A DNA stretch of 64,000 nucleotides, taken from positions 1,488,001-1,552,000 of the forward strand of contig JAWKRT010000001.1 in NCBI GenBank assembly GCA_041389495.1, in the 5' to 3' direction. Each line of letters starts with the position of its first letter. Positions within the stretch are counted from its first letter, which is position 1. Positions 41,944-50,802 of this stretch are shown here, piece by piece. Origin of the DNA: Myxococcota bacterium (lineage in GTDB: Bacteria; Myxococcota_A; UBA9160; UBA4427). The position numbers were made by a program, and so were the translations under genes. Below the pieces are notes generated by a model. That model was not told the origin of the DNA. It did not search any database and was given only the letters and a program-made list of their open reading frames with translations.

Positions 41944-42828
41944 TCAGCGCGCGCGCCGCCGACCGGCCGCGCCGAGCCCGGCGAGGCCCACGCACACGAG
42001 CGCGAACGTACCCGGCTCCGGAACGAACGGGGACGGGTTCTGCGGCCGGATCTCGCCCGTGCCGGTCGCCGTCCAGCTCTGGGTTCCCACGATCGCGCCC
42101 GAGCACGTGATCGTCGCCGCGCACGCCGCGAGCAGGTTGCCGCCCGCGCCGTCGTCGCGCTCGGAGAAGAGGTATCCGTCCGCGAGCAGCGTCGCGAGGT
42201 TCGGGATCGACGAGGTGCTCGCCGCGAGCACGTCGGCCAGGTTGCCGACGTTGCCGAAGGCCTGCAGGAAGGTCGCGTCGCCGCCCGTCACGTCGAACGT
42301 GCCCGTGAACGTGAAGGTCGGCGCGATCGCACCGCTCGAGTCGAAGAAGACCTGGAGCGTCGAGTTCGGCGCCGTCGAGAAGTCGCCCGACACGAGGAGC
42401 CGGCCGTCCTGCTCGGCCGCCGGCCCGCCCGTCGGGGCGTAGATGTTGACCGGGTTCAGGCCGGCGCCGTTGAACGTCGCCGAGTACTGGAAGAACGTCC
42501 CGCCGAAGTAGGCGAGCGACTCGCCCACCACGCTCAGCGTGATGTCGACGATGCCGCCGTCGATCTCGGTCAGCACCTCGGCCGGCGGGCCCTCGGTGGT
42601 GATGTCGTTCGCGAGGGCGTTGATCGTCAGGATGTCGCCCGTCGCGGCCGCCGTGTCGGTGAAGGTCGCGCCCGTGCTCGCGCCCGCGCCGATCGAGAAT
42701 CCGATCCGGTCGATCACGTCGCCGGGCTCGAGCCCGAGGAACACCGCGTGCGCGGGCGTCGTCGCGCCGAGCGTCGCGAGCGCCGCCGCGACGGCCAGCG
42801 CGCTCTGCTTCCGGAGGGTCATCCGCAT
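41944..42828 (-). CDS. PEP-CTERM sorting domain protein
   Basis: A 294-residue exported protein. The signal peptide ends ATTPAHA. The body is Thr/Gly/Asp-rich and beta-like, with no recognised domain. One Cys pair is present (AACAATITC). The tail FVPEPGTFALVCVGLAGLGAAGRRRAR is a full PEP-CTERM signal for exosortase processing. A second in-frame ATG two codons in (42822) is possible. A strong sigma-54-type promoter lies about 235 bp upstream. In other species, PEP-CTERM genes are controlled through sigma-54 with PrsK/PrsR-type regulators. Confidence 0.87.
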   Translation of the reverse strand: MRMTLRKQSALAVAAALATLGATTPAHAVFLGLEPGDVIDRIGFSIGAGASTGATFTDTAAATGDILTINALANDITTEGPPAEVLTEIDGGIVDITLSVVGESLAYFGGTFFQYSATFNGAGLNPVNIYAPTGGPAAEQDGRLLVSGDFSTAPNSTLQVFFDSSGAIAPTFTFTGTFDVTGGDATFLQAFGNVGNLADVLAASTSSIPNLATLLADGYLFSERDDGAGGNLLAACAATITCSGAIVGTQSWTATGTGEIRPQNPSPFVPEPGTFALVCVGLAGLGAAGRRRAR

Positions 42829-43141
42829 CCCCTACCTCGTCTTCCCAACCCGGGATCAGCGTCCGCGGCGGCGAGCGAGCTCGGCCTCGGGGTCTGATGC
42901 GGGCGCGCGGACCGGTCCGGCCGACCTGCCGCGCTGACAGCTTCCACGCCGGAGTCGCCGCCCGGCGAGCCCCGGAAACAGAAACGCTGGCGGCCCTCGG
43001 TCACAGGAAGGCCAGCCAGCGCGCGGATGCCACGGGGCATCCCCTTCCCGCGGCAGATCGTGTGCAACTCGCATGCCTGGAATGGGTCACTCGGAGCGTC
43101 TCGGAATTCCACACGAGTTCCGGGGGCTTGGAGGGGCCCCG
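42829..43141. other. Long leader/intergenic region upstream of the PEP-CTERM pair
   Basis: No protein gene is supported in these 313 bp. The region holds the sigma-54-like element at 43063-43078, and thus an inferred untranslated leader of about 220 bases. It also has a short GGATGCC/GGCATCC inverted repeat (43025-43042). No known riboswitch core was recognised, but a leader of this length before a regulated surface gene could fold into a control element. Confidence 0.5.
43063..43078 (-). promoter_or_regulatory. Sigma-54 promoter for the PEP-CTERM genes
   Basis: On the minus strand AGGCATGCGAGTTGCA matches the -24/-12 consensus TGGCACGNNNNTTGCW at all key positions: GG at -24, GC at -12 with exact 10-base spacing, and the full TTGCA. 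Only the leading T and the C of CAC differ. Transcription would start near 43052 and run left through 41944-42828. Confidence 0.6.
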
Positions 43142-44368
43142 TCAGCGAGACGCCGTTCCGCTCGCGGCCGGTGGGAACGCGCGTTCCCCTCCTGCGGAAT
43201 GCCCGTTCCGCCACAGCGGGGCCGAGGCGCTCGCGGACCGGAGCAGGTCCTCGTGCTCGGCGACCTCCTCGGCGTTCGGCGAGATCGCCGACGACCGCGG
43301 CGGCGGGCCCTCGTCGGGCAGCAGGGCGGTGCGCGCGACGACGCCGTCGCGCGCCCGCGCGTAGTAGCGGCGGCTCAGCACGACGCCGATCTCGCGGTCG
43401 TCCTCGAGGAGCAGCGGGCGCGCCGGCCGGGGTGCCGTCGGCGGAAGCGGCCCGACGCGCAGCCCCTCGCCCTCGAACGACTCGGGCGGCGAGAAGCCCG
43501 CCGCGGCCACGATCGTGGGCGCCAGGTCGAGCAGCGGGACGGGCGCGCGCGCGACCTGCGGCACGACGCCGCCCGGAGGCGTCCACAGGAGCGGCACGTG
43601 CACGCGCTCGAGCGCGAGCGGCGCGACGTCGCCGCCCGCGCCGCCATCGGAGGCGAGGTCGGCGCCCGCGAGCGCGGCGAATGCGATGCCGACGCCGGCC
43701 TCGCCCGCCGTCTCCTGCGCGCGCGCGACGAGCATGCGCACGTAGCCGTCGAGGTCGTCGAGCCCGAGCCCGTAGAGCGGCGGCGCCGTCGCGCCCGCCG
43801 CCGAAGCGGACGGGAAGTGCACCCACACGAGGAAGGGCCGCGCGCGCTCGCGATCGCCGAGCCACGCATACGCGGCGTCGGCCGCGCGCGCCGCGGCCGA
43901 CGCCGCGCCGGCGGGCGGCGGTGCGTCGTAGACCTCGAAGCCCTGCTGCAGGTTGCGCGAGCGGTTCACGTCGGGGACGGCGACGAACGCCGCCGTCGCG
44001 TAGCCCTCGCGCGCGAGCACGCTCGCGAGCGTCGTCGCGCCCGAGCGCAGGAAGGTCGCGGCCGAGGCGTGGACGCCGTGCTCGGACGGCCGCTGCGACG
44101 TGAGGAGCGAGGCCGCGGCCGGCGCCGTCGCGGGCGATGGCGTGAACGCCCACACGAAGCGCGCTCCGCGGTCGCCGAGCCCGCAGATCGCGCCGCCCGC
44201 GCCGCCGGGCGCGCCGTAGCAGGCGAGGCTCGCGGTCGGGAGCGCGCTCGTGGTGACGAGCAGGAACGAGGGACGCGGCGGCGGGGCGTCCGCGCAGCCC
44301 GCGCCGAGCGCGACGGCGGCGGCGAGCGCGGCGACCACCGAGGCGGCGCGGAGGCGGGCCGGTTCCAC
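43142..44368 (-). CDS. Sulfatase-like (alkaline phosphatase superfamily) lipoprotein, degenerate
   Basis: A 408-residue lipoprotein (AAAVALGAGC). The sulfatase-fold layout is clear: LACYGAPGG near residue 44, then APAAASLLTSQRPSEHGVHA, TTLASVLAREGYATAAFVA, and PLLDLAPTIVAAAGFSPP near the end. The metal-binding start, normally D-T-L-R-x-D, reads TSALPTAS, and the C/S-x-P-x-R nucleophile site is not present (SPATAPAA), so hydrolysis seems unlikely. A binding or structural role is possible. The GTG at 44368 gives a proper signal; a good ribosome site is not visible. It is divergent from the VOC gene. Confidence 0.78.
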   Translation of the reverse strand: MEPARLRAASVVAALAAAVALGAGCADAPPPRPSFLLVTTSALPTASLACYGAPGGAGGAICGLGDRGARFVWAFTPSPATAPAAASLLTSQRPSEHGVHASAATFLRSGATTLASVLAREGYATAAFVAVPDVNRSRNLQQGFEVYDAPPPAGAASAAARAADAAYAWLGDRERARPFLVWVHFPSASAAGATAPPLYGLGLDDLDGYVRMLVARAQETAGEAGVGIAFAALAGADLASDGGAGGDVAPLALERVHVPLLWTPPGGVVPQVARAPVPLLDLAPTIVAAAGFSPPESFEGEGLRVGPLPPTAPRPARPLLLEDDREIGVVLSRRYYARARDGVVARTALLPDEGPPPRSSAISPNAEEVAEHEDLLRSASASAPLWRNGHSAGGERAFPPAASGTASR

Positions 44369-44410
44369 GGGCGCGACGCATAGCGCAGCGCGTGTGCGAT
44401 CGTGCGCGCG

Positions 44411-45256
44411 ATGCCGGCTCCCGCCGACGCTCGCGCCGCCGACGCGCCCGTCCACCTCGCTGCACTGCACATCGCCGCGCGCGATCGCGACGCCGCGCGC
44501 ACCGATCTCGAGCGGCTGCTCGGCATCGCCCCGGGCGCGGCGCTCGAGGTGGGAGGCGTCGCGCTCGAGCTCGTCGCGGTCGGGAGCGAAGCGGCCGAGG
44601 GGCTGGTCGGCATGGCGCTGTGCGCGGCAGATGCGCCGGCGCTTCGCGCGCGGCTCGCGGCGGCGGGCGTCGCGCTCGTCGAGAGCGGCGTGCCCGGTGC
44701 CGACGGCGCGCGCCTCGATCCGCGCTCGACGCGCGGGCTCGCGATCTGGCTGCGCGAGGGCAGGCCCGCGTCGCCGCGCGCGCCGGCGGCGACCTCTTCG
44801 CGCGCGCGCCCGCGGCGCCTCGACCACGTCGTCGTCGCGACCGACGACCACGCGGCCGCGCTCGCGCTCTACCGCGACGCGCTCGGCCTGCGGCTCGCGC
44901 TCGACCGCCGCTTTCCCGAGCGCGGCCTGCGCATCCTGTTCCTGCAGGCGGGCGAGGGCGACCGGCGCGTGACGCTCGAGGTCGCCGGCCCGATCGACGC
45001 GCGCGGCGGCGGCGCGGGCACCGACCGCTTCGGAGGCCTCGCGTGGCGGGCCGACGACGTCGAGGCCTGGCGCGAGCGCCTCGCGAGCGAGGGATTCCCG
45101 GTGTCGGCGCTGCGGCGCGGCTTCAAGCCCGGGACGCGCGTCGCGACCGTGACGGCGCGGACGGCCGGCGTCCCGACGCTGCTGATCGGCGACGCACCGC
45201 GAGGCGACGCCCCGGACGGCGACGCGCCGCGAGGCGACGCGGCCGGCGCGCGCTGA
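44411..45256 (+). CDS. VOC-superfamily (glyoxalase/dioxygenase-like) protein
   Basis: A 281-residue protein of two VOC-like halves. The second half is clear: LDHVVVATDDHAAALALYRDALGLRLALD followed by RILFLQAGEGDRRVTLEVAG. The first half (HLAALHIAARDRDAARTDLERLLGI) is more degenerate. VOC proteins bind a divalent metal and act as isomerases, lyases or dioxygenases on small molecules; which is unknown. The tail contains a GDAPRGDAPDGDAPRGDAAG repeat encoded by a short DNA repeat at 45187-45245. It lies 105 bp upstream of nadA on the same strand. GTG 44402 is an alternative start. Confidence 0.82.
   Translation: MPAPADARAADAPVHLAALHIAARDRDAARTDLERLLGIAPGAALEVGGVALELVAVGSEAAEGLVGMALCAADAPALRARLAAAGVALVESGVPGADGARLDPRSTRGLAIWLREGRPASPRAPAATSSRARPRRLDHVVVATDDHAAALALYRDALGLRLALDRRFPERGLRILFLQAGEGDRRVTLEVAGPIDARGGGAGTDRFGGLAWRADDVEAWRERLASEGFPVSALRRGFKPGTRVATVTARTAGVPTLLIGDAPRGDAPDGDAPRGDAAGAR
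45187..45245 (+). repeat. Short tandem repeat in the VOC gene 3' end
   Basis: GGCGACGC-type units with an alternating CCGCGA/CCGGAC link encode (R/D)GDAP repeats. Two ~30 bp copies are visible. Such repeats can change length by slippage and only alter the C-terminal tail. Confidence 0.6.
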
Positions 45257-45310
45257 GCGACACCGCTGCGCCGCGCCGGGCCCCGCGGCGGCCGCGGGCT
45301 ACTCTCGCGC

Positions 45311-45343
45311 GCCCGTCCGTGCGCCCGTCCGTGCGCCCGTCCG
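45311..45343. repeat. 12-bp tandem repeat upstream of nadA
   Basis: GCCCGTCCGTGC is repeated in tandem: two full copies and nine bases of a third. It ends 18 bp before the nadA start and just before the GAGGAGG ribosome site. It lies in the untranslated leader, where a copy-number change could alter translation or transcription of nadA. Confidence 0.75.
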
Positions 45344-45361
45344 CCGCGAGGAGGCCCCGCG

Positions 45362-46324
<963 letters not shown>

Positions 46325-46480
46325 TTCTACCGAGGTCGCGCTCCCGGGGCTCGCGGAGAGGGCCCGGCGTCGTGGCCGATGGACGGCTAGGTTCTCGGAC
46401 TTGCGCGTCCCATGCGGCGTGACATCGACGTCGAGCGTCCGGGCCGTCGCCCGTGTTCCGCTGCGACGACCGGAGTGGAA

Positions 46481-47128
46481 ATGAACCCTCGACGCCTCCT
46501 CTCGTTTCCGATCATCGCCCGCACGCTCGCACTCGTGTGTGCACTCGCCGCCCCCTCGGCGGCCTCCGACCTCACGGGCACGTGGGCGGGCCGCCTCCGG
46601 TGCACGGGCCTCGACGCCGCCGGCGCGCGCGTATCGACGCGCGTGGACAGCACGCTCGAGGTCTCGCAGTCCGGCAACGCGATCGCGGTTCTCGTCGATG
46701 GCGCGCTCCTGTACGAGGGAGCGGTGACCGACGCCGCGAATGCGCCGGGCGCGAAGGGGATGGCCGCCCTCGAAGGCTGCCAGAACGACGGCGATCCGAA
46801 CGCGATCGCCGAGATGGCGAGCGCCGACTTCCGCCTGTCTGCGAGGGCCCCGCGCGGACGCCTCTCGCTCGATCTCGTGAGCCGCGAGGACGGCGTGCGG
46901 GAATGCAAGGGCACGTACTCGCGGCAGGATGCCGCCGACCCGGGCGTCGCCGCGTGCCCCGTGTACTACGTGTGCTTCTGCAACGGCGTGTCGGGCGGTC
47001 CGGGCGGCTGCGGCAACGGTGGCGCGGGCGGCAACAACGCGGACATCCACCCGGATGTGTCGAACGCGACCCGCCTCGCGATCTACGAGAACGGCAACAA
47101 CACCGGCTGGGTCTGCACGCCGCAGTAG
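46481..47128 (+). CDS. Secreted Cys/Gly-rich protein of unknown function
   Basis: A 215-residue exported protein (signal LALVCALAAPSAAS, ATG fixed by GGAG). The mature part starts with DLTGTWAGRLRCTGLDAAGAR and shows a lipocalin/META-like 'TGTW' opening and a beta-rich body. The C-terminal ~55 residues hold closely spaced cysteines (CPVYYVCFCNG) and a Gly/Asn stretch (GGPGGCGNGGAGGNN). I do not recognise the family. The even number of Cys in the tail suggests disulfides in an extracellular setting. It stands alone, 156 bp after nadA and convergent with the HD-GYP operon. Confidence 0.75.
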   Translation: MNPRRLLSFPIIARTLALVCALAAPSAASDLTGTWAGRLRCTGLDAAGARVSTRVDSTLEVSQSGNAIAVLVDGALLYEGAVTDAANAPGAKGMAALEGCQNDGDPNAIAEMASADFRLSARAPRGRLSLDLVSREDGVRECKGTYSRQDAADPGVAACPVYYVCFCNGVSGGPGGCGNGGAGGNNADIHPDVSNATRLAIYENGNNTGWVCTPQ

Positions 47129-47158
47129 CGCGCGACCGCGTCGCGCCGCCGTCGGCGC

Positions 47159-49687
47159 TCAGTGCGCGTGCGGGGCGGCGCCGTCCCACGGGCTCGTGAG
47201 GCGCTCGATCGCCTCCTGGAACTCCGGGTCGATCTGCTCGGGCGAGAGGTAGGCCGCCGCATAGCGGAGGTGGAGGTCGTCGGCGAGGAAGACCTCGAAG
47301 AGGTCGGCGTCGATGTGCCCTTCCTCGACCATCGCGCGCAGGATGCGCAGCGTCTCGGACAGCGTCTTGCCGGGCTTGTAGGGGCGATCCTTCGCGGTGA
47401 GCGCCTCGAACACGTCGGCCAGGCCGAGCATGCGCCCCTGCATCGAGATCTCGTCGCGCGCGAGCCGGTTCGGGTAGCCCGTCCCGTCGATGCGCTCGTG
47501 GTGGGCGCCCGCGATCGCGGGGACGTTGCGCAGCTCGCGCGGGAACGGCAGCTCCTCGAGCAGGCGGATCGTCATCACGACGTGGTCGTTGATGACCTTG
47601 CGCTCGTCGTCGTTCAGCGTGCCGCGCCGGATCGACAGGTTCTCGGCGTCGCGCGCGTCGATCAGCGGCTCGCTCGTCCCGTCGGCGCGCTCGAACCGCC
47701 AGCGCGCCGCGATCGCGCGAATGCGCGCGAGCGCGTCGTCGGTCATGAACTCGCCGCCGACGTTCGCGTGCTCGACGAAGGCGAGGTCGTCGTCGAGCTG
47801 CCGCAGGTGCGCGGCGGCGTCGTCGCCCCCGCGCGCGGCGAGCTCGCGGCGCAGCACCTCGTGGCGCAGGCGCACGATCTCGACGCGGTCGAAGATCGTC
47901 TCGAGCTTCGTCGCCTTGTCCATCACGTGGACGGGCGTCACCACCTTGCCGCAGTCGTGCAGCAGCGCCGCGATGTGGAGCTCGTAGCGCTCCTCCGGCG
48001 AGAGCGCGAAGTCCTTGAGCGGGCCGCTCCGCGCCGCGCACGCGGCGTCGGCGATCATCTCGGTGAGGACGGGCACGCGCCGGCAGTGGTCCCCCGTGTA
48101 GCGGGACTTCTCGTCGATCGCGCTCACCGTGAGATCGATGACGCCCTCGAACAGCGCGCGCAGCGTCGACAGCTGTCGGTTGTGGCGCAGCGCGACCGCG
48201 GCCTGCGATGCGAGCGACTCGGCGACGTCGACCTCGTCCGTCAGGAACGGGTCGCAGGCGCCCGCGACCGCCTCGCGGAGCAGCACGATCGCGCCGAGCA
48301 GGTCGCCGCGCTCCGTGCGCAGGGGAAGGGCGAGCGTCGCGCCGATCGCGAAGCCGCCCGTGCGCGCGAAGGCGCGCCACTCGGGATCGTCCGCGATCGC
48401 GGGGTCGGCGCCGATCCACTCCTGCTTCGGGATGCCGCGGCGCACGGCCTCGAGCGCGAGCCGGGCGGGCGGCGTCGCCGACGCGTCGGCGCCGTGCCGA
48501 GCCGCCTCCGCGCTCCACGTGCGCACGGCGACGAGATCGCGCAGCTCGTCGCCGTCGCCGAAGTCGGGCGCGAAGAGCGTCGCCGCCTGCGCACCGGTGA
48601 GCTCGCCCGCGCTCACCAGGATCGCGTGCACGAGCGCCTCGCCGTCCTCCTTCGCCGACAGCGCGGTGCCGATCTCGTTCAGCCGGCGCAGCGTCTCGAT
48701 CTGGCGCGCGACCTGCTCCGCCATCTCGTCGAACGTGCGCGCGAGCTCGCCGAACTCGTCGTCGCTCGTCACGCCCGCGCGCGCCGCGTAGTTGCCGCGC
48801 GACACCGCGCGCGCGGCTTCCGAGAGCGCGGCGAGCGGGCCGAGCGTGCGGCGCACCTGCCAGAACGTGAGCCCGATGGCCGCGGCGATCGCGATCGCCG
48901 CGACGCGCGGGAAGAGGGCTTCGAAGTCCTCGAGCGCGGAGTAGGCGGCGGTGAGCGGGCGCGCCTGTCCGACCGACCAGCTCCCGCGTCCGAACGCCGC
49001 ATCGAGGAAGATCGGCCAGCGCGCCGCCAGCGCGTCGTCGCCGACGGGCACGGCTCCGCGGTCGATGCCGGTGTCGGGCGCGATGCCCGCCGCGTCGAGC
49101 GCGCTCGCGTCGGGCGCGGCGAAGAGCAGGGCGCCGGTGTCGTCGACGACCCAGTAGAGCTCGCCGCTCCGCGTGCGCTCGGGAGCGAAGATCGCGCGCG
49201 GCTCGAGCGACGCGACGGCGAGCTCGCCGGTCGGGCGTTCGCGGAGCAGCTCGAGTGCGCCGTCCGCGCGCGCGGTCGAGCGCGCGCGGCGGAGGACGCT
49301 GCCGCCGTCGCGGAGTCGCGCGCGCTCGCGCGCGGTGAGCGGAACGTCGAGCGCGCCGGCGTCGCGCAGCGCGACGTCGCGAACGCCCGAGGCGCCGACG
49401 GCGCGCACGTCGCCCGCGGCGAGCCCGCCCTGCGCGAGCTCGAGCGAGAGCCGCGCGTCCGCGAGCAGCAGCCGCTCGACGATCGCCATGCCGGTCGAGC
49501 GCGAGAGGTCCGCGAGCGCGGCCTTCTCCTCCTCGACGAGGTGCTCGCGCACGCGGTCGTAGGCGTAGACGGCGAAGAGCGTCACCGGCAGCAGCGAGCC
49601 CGCGAGGAACGCGGCGAGCACGCGGCGGCCGACGCGCGTGCGGACGGCGCGGGCGTCGAGGCGCGGGGCCGGAGCTTCTCCTTCCAC
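47159..49687 (-). CDS. Membrane HAMP-GAF-HD-GYP phosphodiesterase-like sensor (variant)
   Basis: An 842-residue protein. Two membrane helices (near residues 25 and 238) bracket a periplasmic sensor; HAMP follows (RRTLGPLAALSEAARAVSRGN), then GAF (about residues 300-450), then HD-GYP. The HD motif is LLHDCGKVVTPVHVMDK and the GYP motif AHHERIDGTGYPNRL, so metal binding is likely intact. About 85 residues more than usual separate them, forming an insertion that includes VEHANVGGEFMTDDAL. HD-GYP domains hydrolyse cyclic di-GMP or act in related signalling. The GTG start is 6 bp after the pseudopilin gene ends, so it belongs to the operon starting at 51198. Confidence 0.82.
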   Translation of the reverse strand: MEGEAPAPRLDARAVRTRVGRRVLAAFLAGSLLPVTLFAVYAYDRVREHLVEEEKAALADLSRSTGMAIVERLLLADARLSLELAQGGLAAGDVRAVGASGVRDVALRDAGALDVPLTARERARLRDGGSVLRRARSTARADGALELLRERPTGELAVASLEPRAIFAPERTRSGELYWVVDDTGALLFAAPDASALDAAGIAPDTGIDRGAVPVGDDALAARWPIFLDAAFGRGSWSVGQARPLTAAYSALEDFEALFPRVAAIAIAAAIGLTFWQVRRTLGPLAALSEAARAVSRGNYAARAGVTSDDEFGELARTFDEMAEQVARQIETLRRLNEIGTALSAKEDGEALVHAILVSAGELTGAQAATLFAPDFGDGDELRDLVAVRTWSAEAARHGADASATPPARLALEAVRRGIPKQEWIGADPAIADDPEWRAFARTGGFAIGATLALPLRTERGDLLGAIVLLREAVAGACDPFLTDEVDVAESLASQAAVALRHNRQLSTLRALFEGVIDLTVSAIDEKSRYTGDHCRRVPVLTEMIADAACAARSGPLKDFALSPEERYELHIAALLHDCGKVVTPVHVMDKATKLETIFDRVEIVRLRHEVLRRELAARGGDDAAAHLRQLDDDLAFVEHANVGGEFMTDDALARIRAIAARWRFERADGTSEPLIDARDAENLSIRRGTLNDDERKVINDHVVMTIRLLEELPFPRELRNVPAIAGAHHERIDGTGYPNRLARDEISMQGRMLGLADVFEALTAKDRPYKPGKTLSETLRILRAMVEEGHIDADLFEVFLADDLHLRYAAAYLSPEQIDPEFQEAIERLTSPWDGAAPHAH

Positions 49688-49692
49688 CGGCG

Positions 49693-50286
49693 TCAGAACC
49701 CCTCGGCGAGCCCGTAGTAGCTGCCGTTCGCGCCGCGGATCACGTCGTCCTGGGAGTCCGCGTCGTGGAGCTGCGGGCGCGTGAGCCCGTCGGCGCCGCG
49801 GCTGTAGAGGTCGTAGTCCGAGTTGATCGGGACGAGGAAGCGGTCCTTGCGCGCCGCGGCGATCGCGGGAGCCCCGCCGCCGCCGCCGCCCTGCGCTCCC
49901 CCCGATCCACCCCCGGTTCCCGCCGGCGGCGCCGCCACGTCGGGGAGCCCGTCGTCGTCGATCGCCGACATGCCGGGCGGCAGGTTTCCCGCGATCTGGA
50001 GGTACTCGTACGGGTGGCCCCACGGATCGGGCGGGATGGGGATCGCGAGGTCGGCGAGCGAGGCGGGCGGCCCGCCGTCGTCGACGACGGCCGCGTCGAG
50101 GTGCTTCGCGATGCCCTGCATCTCGGCGATCGCGCGCGCCACCTTCGCCTTCTCGACGTACTTCGCGTAGCTCGAGCCGGCGATCGATGCGAGCACGCCG
50201 ACGATCGCCACGGCGACCATCACCTCGATGAAGGTGAAGCCGCGCGCGCGCCGCGATCGCGCCGGCGCGGTGCTAGGCGAGCGCAT
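49693..50286 (-). CDS. GspG-like type II pseudopilin
   Basis: A 197-residue prepilin. RRARGFTFIEVMVAVAIVGVLASIAG is a classic class III signal: peptidase cuts after Gly and Glu5 follows. Next is the long N-terminal helix, then a C-terminal globular part with DPWGHPYEYLQ and a calcium-loop-like DDDGLPD, as in GspG. A Gly-rich insert (GTGGGSGGAQGGGGGG) lies before YSRGADGL. No other T2SS genes are nearby. It overlaps the next upstream gene by 14 bp and is followed 6 bp later by the HD-GYP sensor, which suggests a surface-sensing or minor-pilin role rather than a core secretion pump. Confidence 0.87.
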   Translation of the reverse strand: MRSPSTAPARSRRARGFTFIEVMVAVAIVGVLASIAGSSYAKYVEKAKVARAIAEMQGIAKHLDAAVVDDGGPPASLADLAIPIPPDPWGHPYEYLQIAGNLPPGMSAIDDDGLPDVAAPPAGTGGGSGGAQGGGGGGAPAIAAARKDRFLVPINSDYDLYSRGADGLTRPQLHDADSQDDVIRGANGSYYGLAEGF

Positions 50287-50800
50287 CGTGCGCGTTCCGG
50301 ACGCGTGCAGCGAGCGCCGCGTTCCCCGCGGCCTCGAGCGCGTCCTGCACCGCGTCGAGCTCGCCGAGCGCGGCCTCGCGCTTGGCGGCGCGATCGCGCA
50401 GGGCGTCGACCATGCGATTGAGGGCGTCGGCTTCGGCAGTGAGGTAGTCCGTCCGGCGGAGCGTGAGCGGCGCCGGAAGGCTCGCGCCGCGCGCGACCTC
50501 GTCGAACGCGCGCACGAAGCGCACGAACGGGCGCGTGAGCTTGCGGTACAGCACGAGCGCGCTCAGGACGGTCGCGCCGAGCGAGCACACGACGACCGGC
50601 CAGAACGCGGAGTGGAGGTAGAGGAAGTGCTCGGCGATGCCGCCCGCGATCCCGGGCGCGAGGTCCGCGCGATCGAGCTGCATGGCGAGCGGCACGAAGA
50701 GCGACGTCGCGATCACGCCGACGAAGCAGAGAGTCGTCGTCGTGCACAGGCCGAGCAGGTGCAGGCGGAACGTCGACAGGGTGCGGGTGCGTCGGCTCAC
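50273..50800 (-). CDS. Two-helix membrane protein with HAMP-like linker
   Basis: A 175-residue membrane protein. Two helices (LHLLGLCTTTTLCFVGVIATSLFVPL and FWPVVVCSLGATVLSALVLY) flank a short periplasmic loop. A HAMP-like segment follows (KLTRPFVRFVRAFDEVARGASLPAPLTLRRTDYL), then a coiled-coil (DALRDRAAKREAALGELDAVQDALEAAG). There is no output domain, so it may transmit a signal to a partner such as the HD-GYP protein. The GTG start is 2 bp after the lipoprotein gene ends, and its 3' end overlaps the pseudopilin gene. Family not recognised. Confidence 0.78.
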   Translation of the reverse strand: MSRRTRTLSTFRLHLLGLCTTTTLCFVGVIATSLFVPLAMQLDRADLAPGIAGGIAEHFLYLHSAFWPVVVCSLGATVLSALVLYRKLTRPFVRFVRAFDEVARGASLPAPLTLRRTDYLTAEADALNRMVDALRDRAAKREAALGELDAVQDALEAAGNAALAARVRNAHDALA

Positions 50801-50802
50801 GG

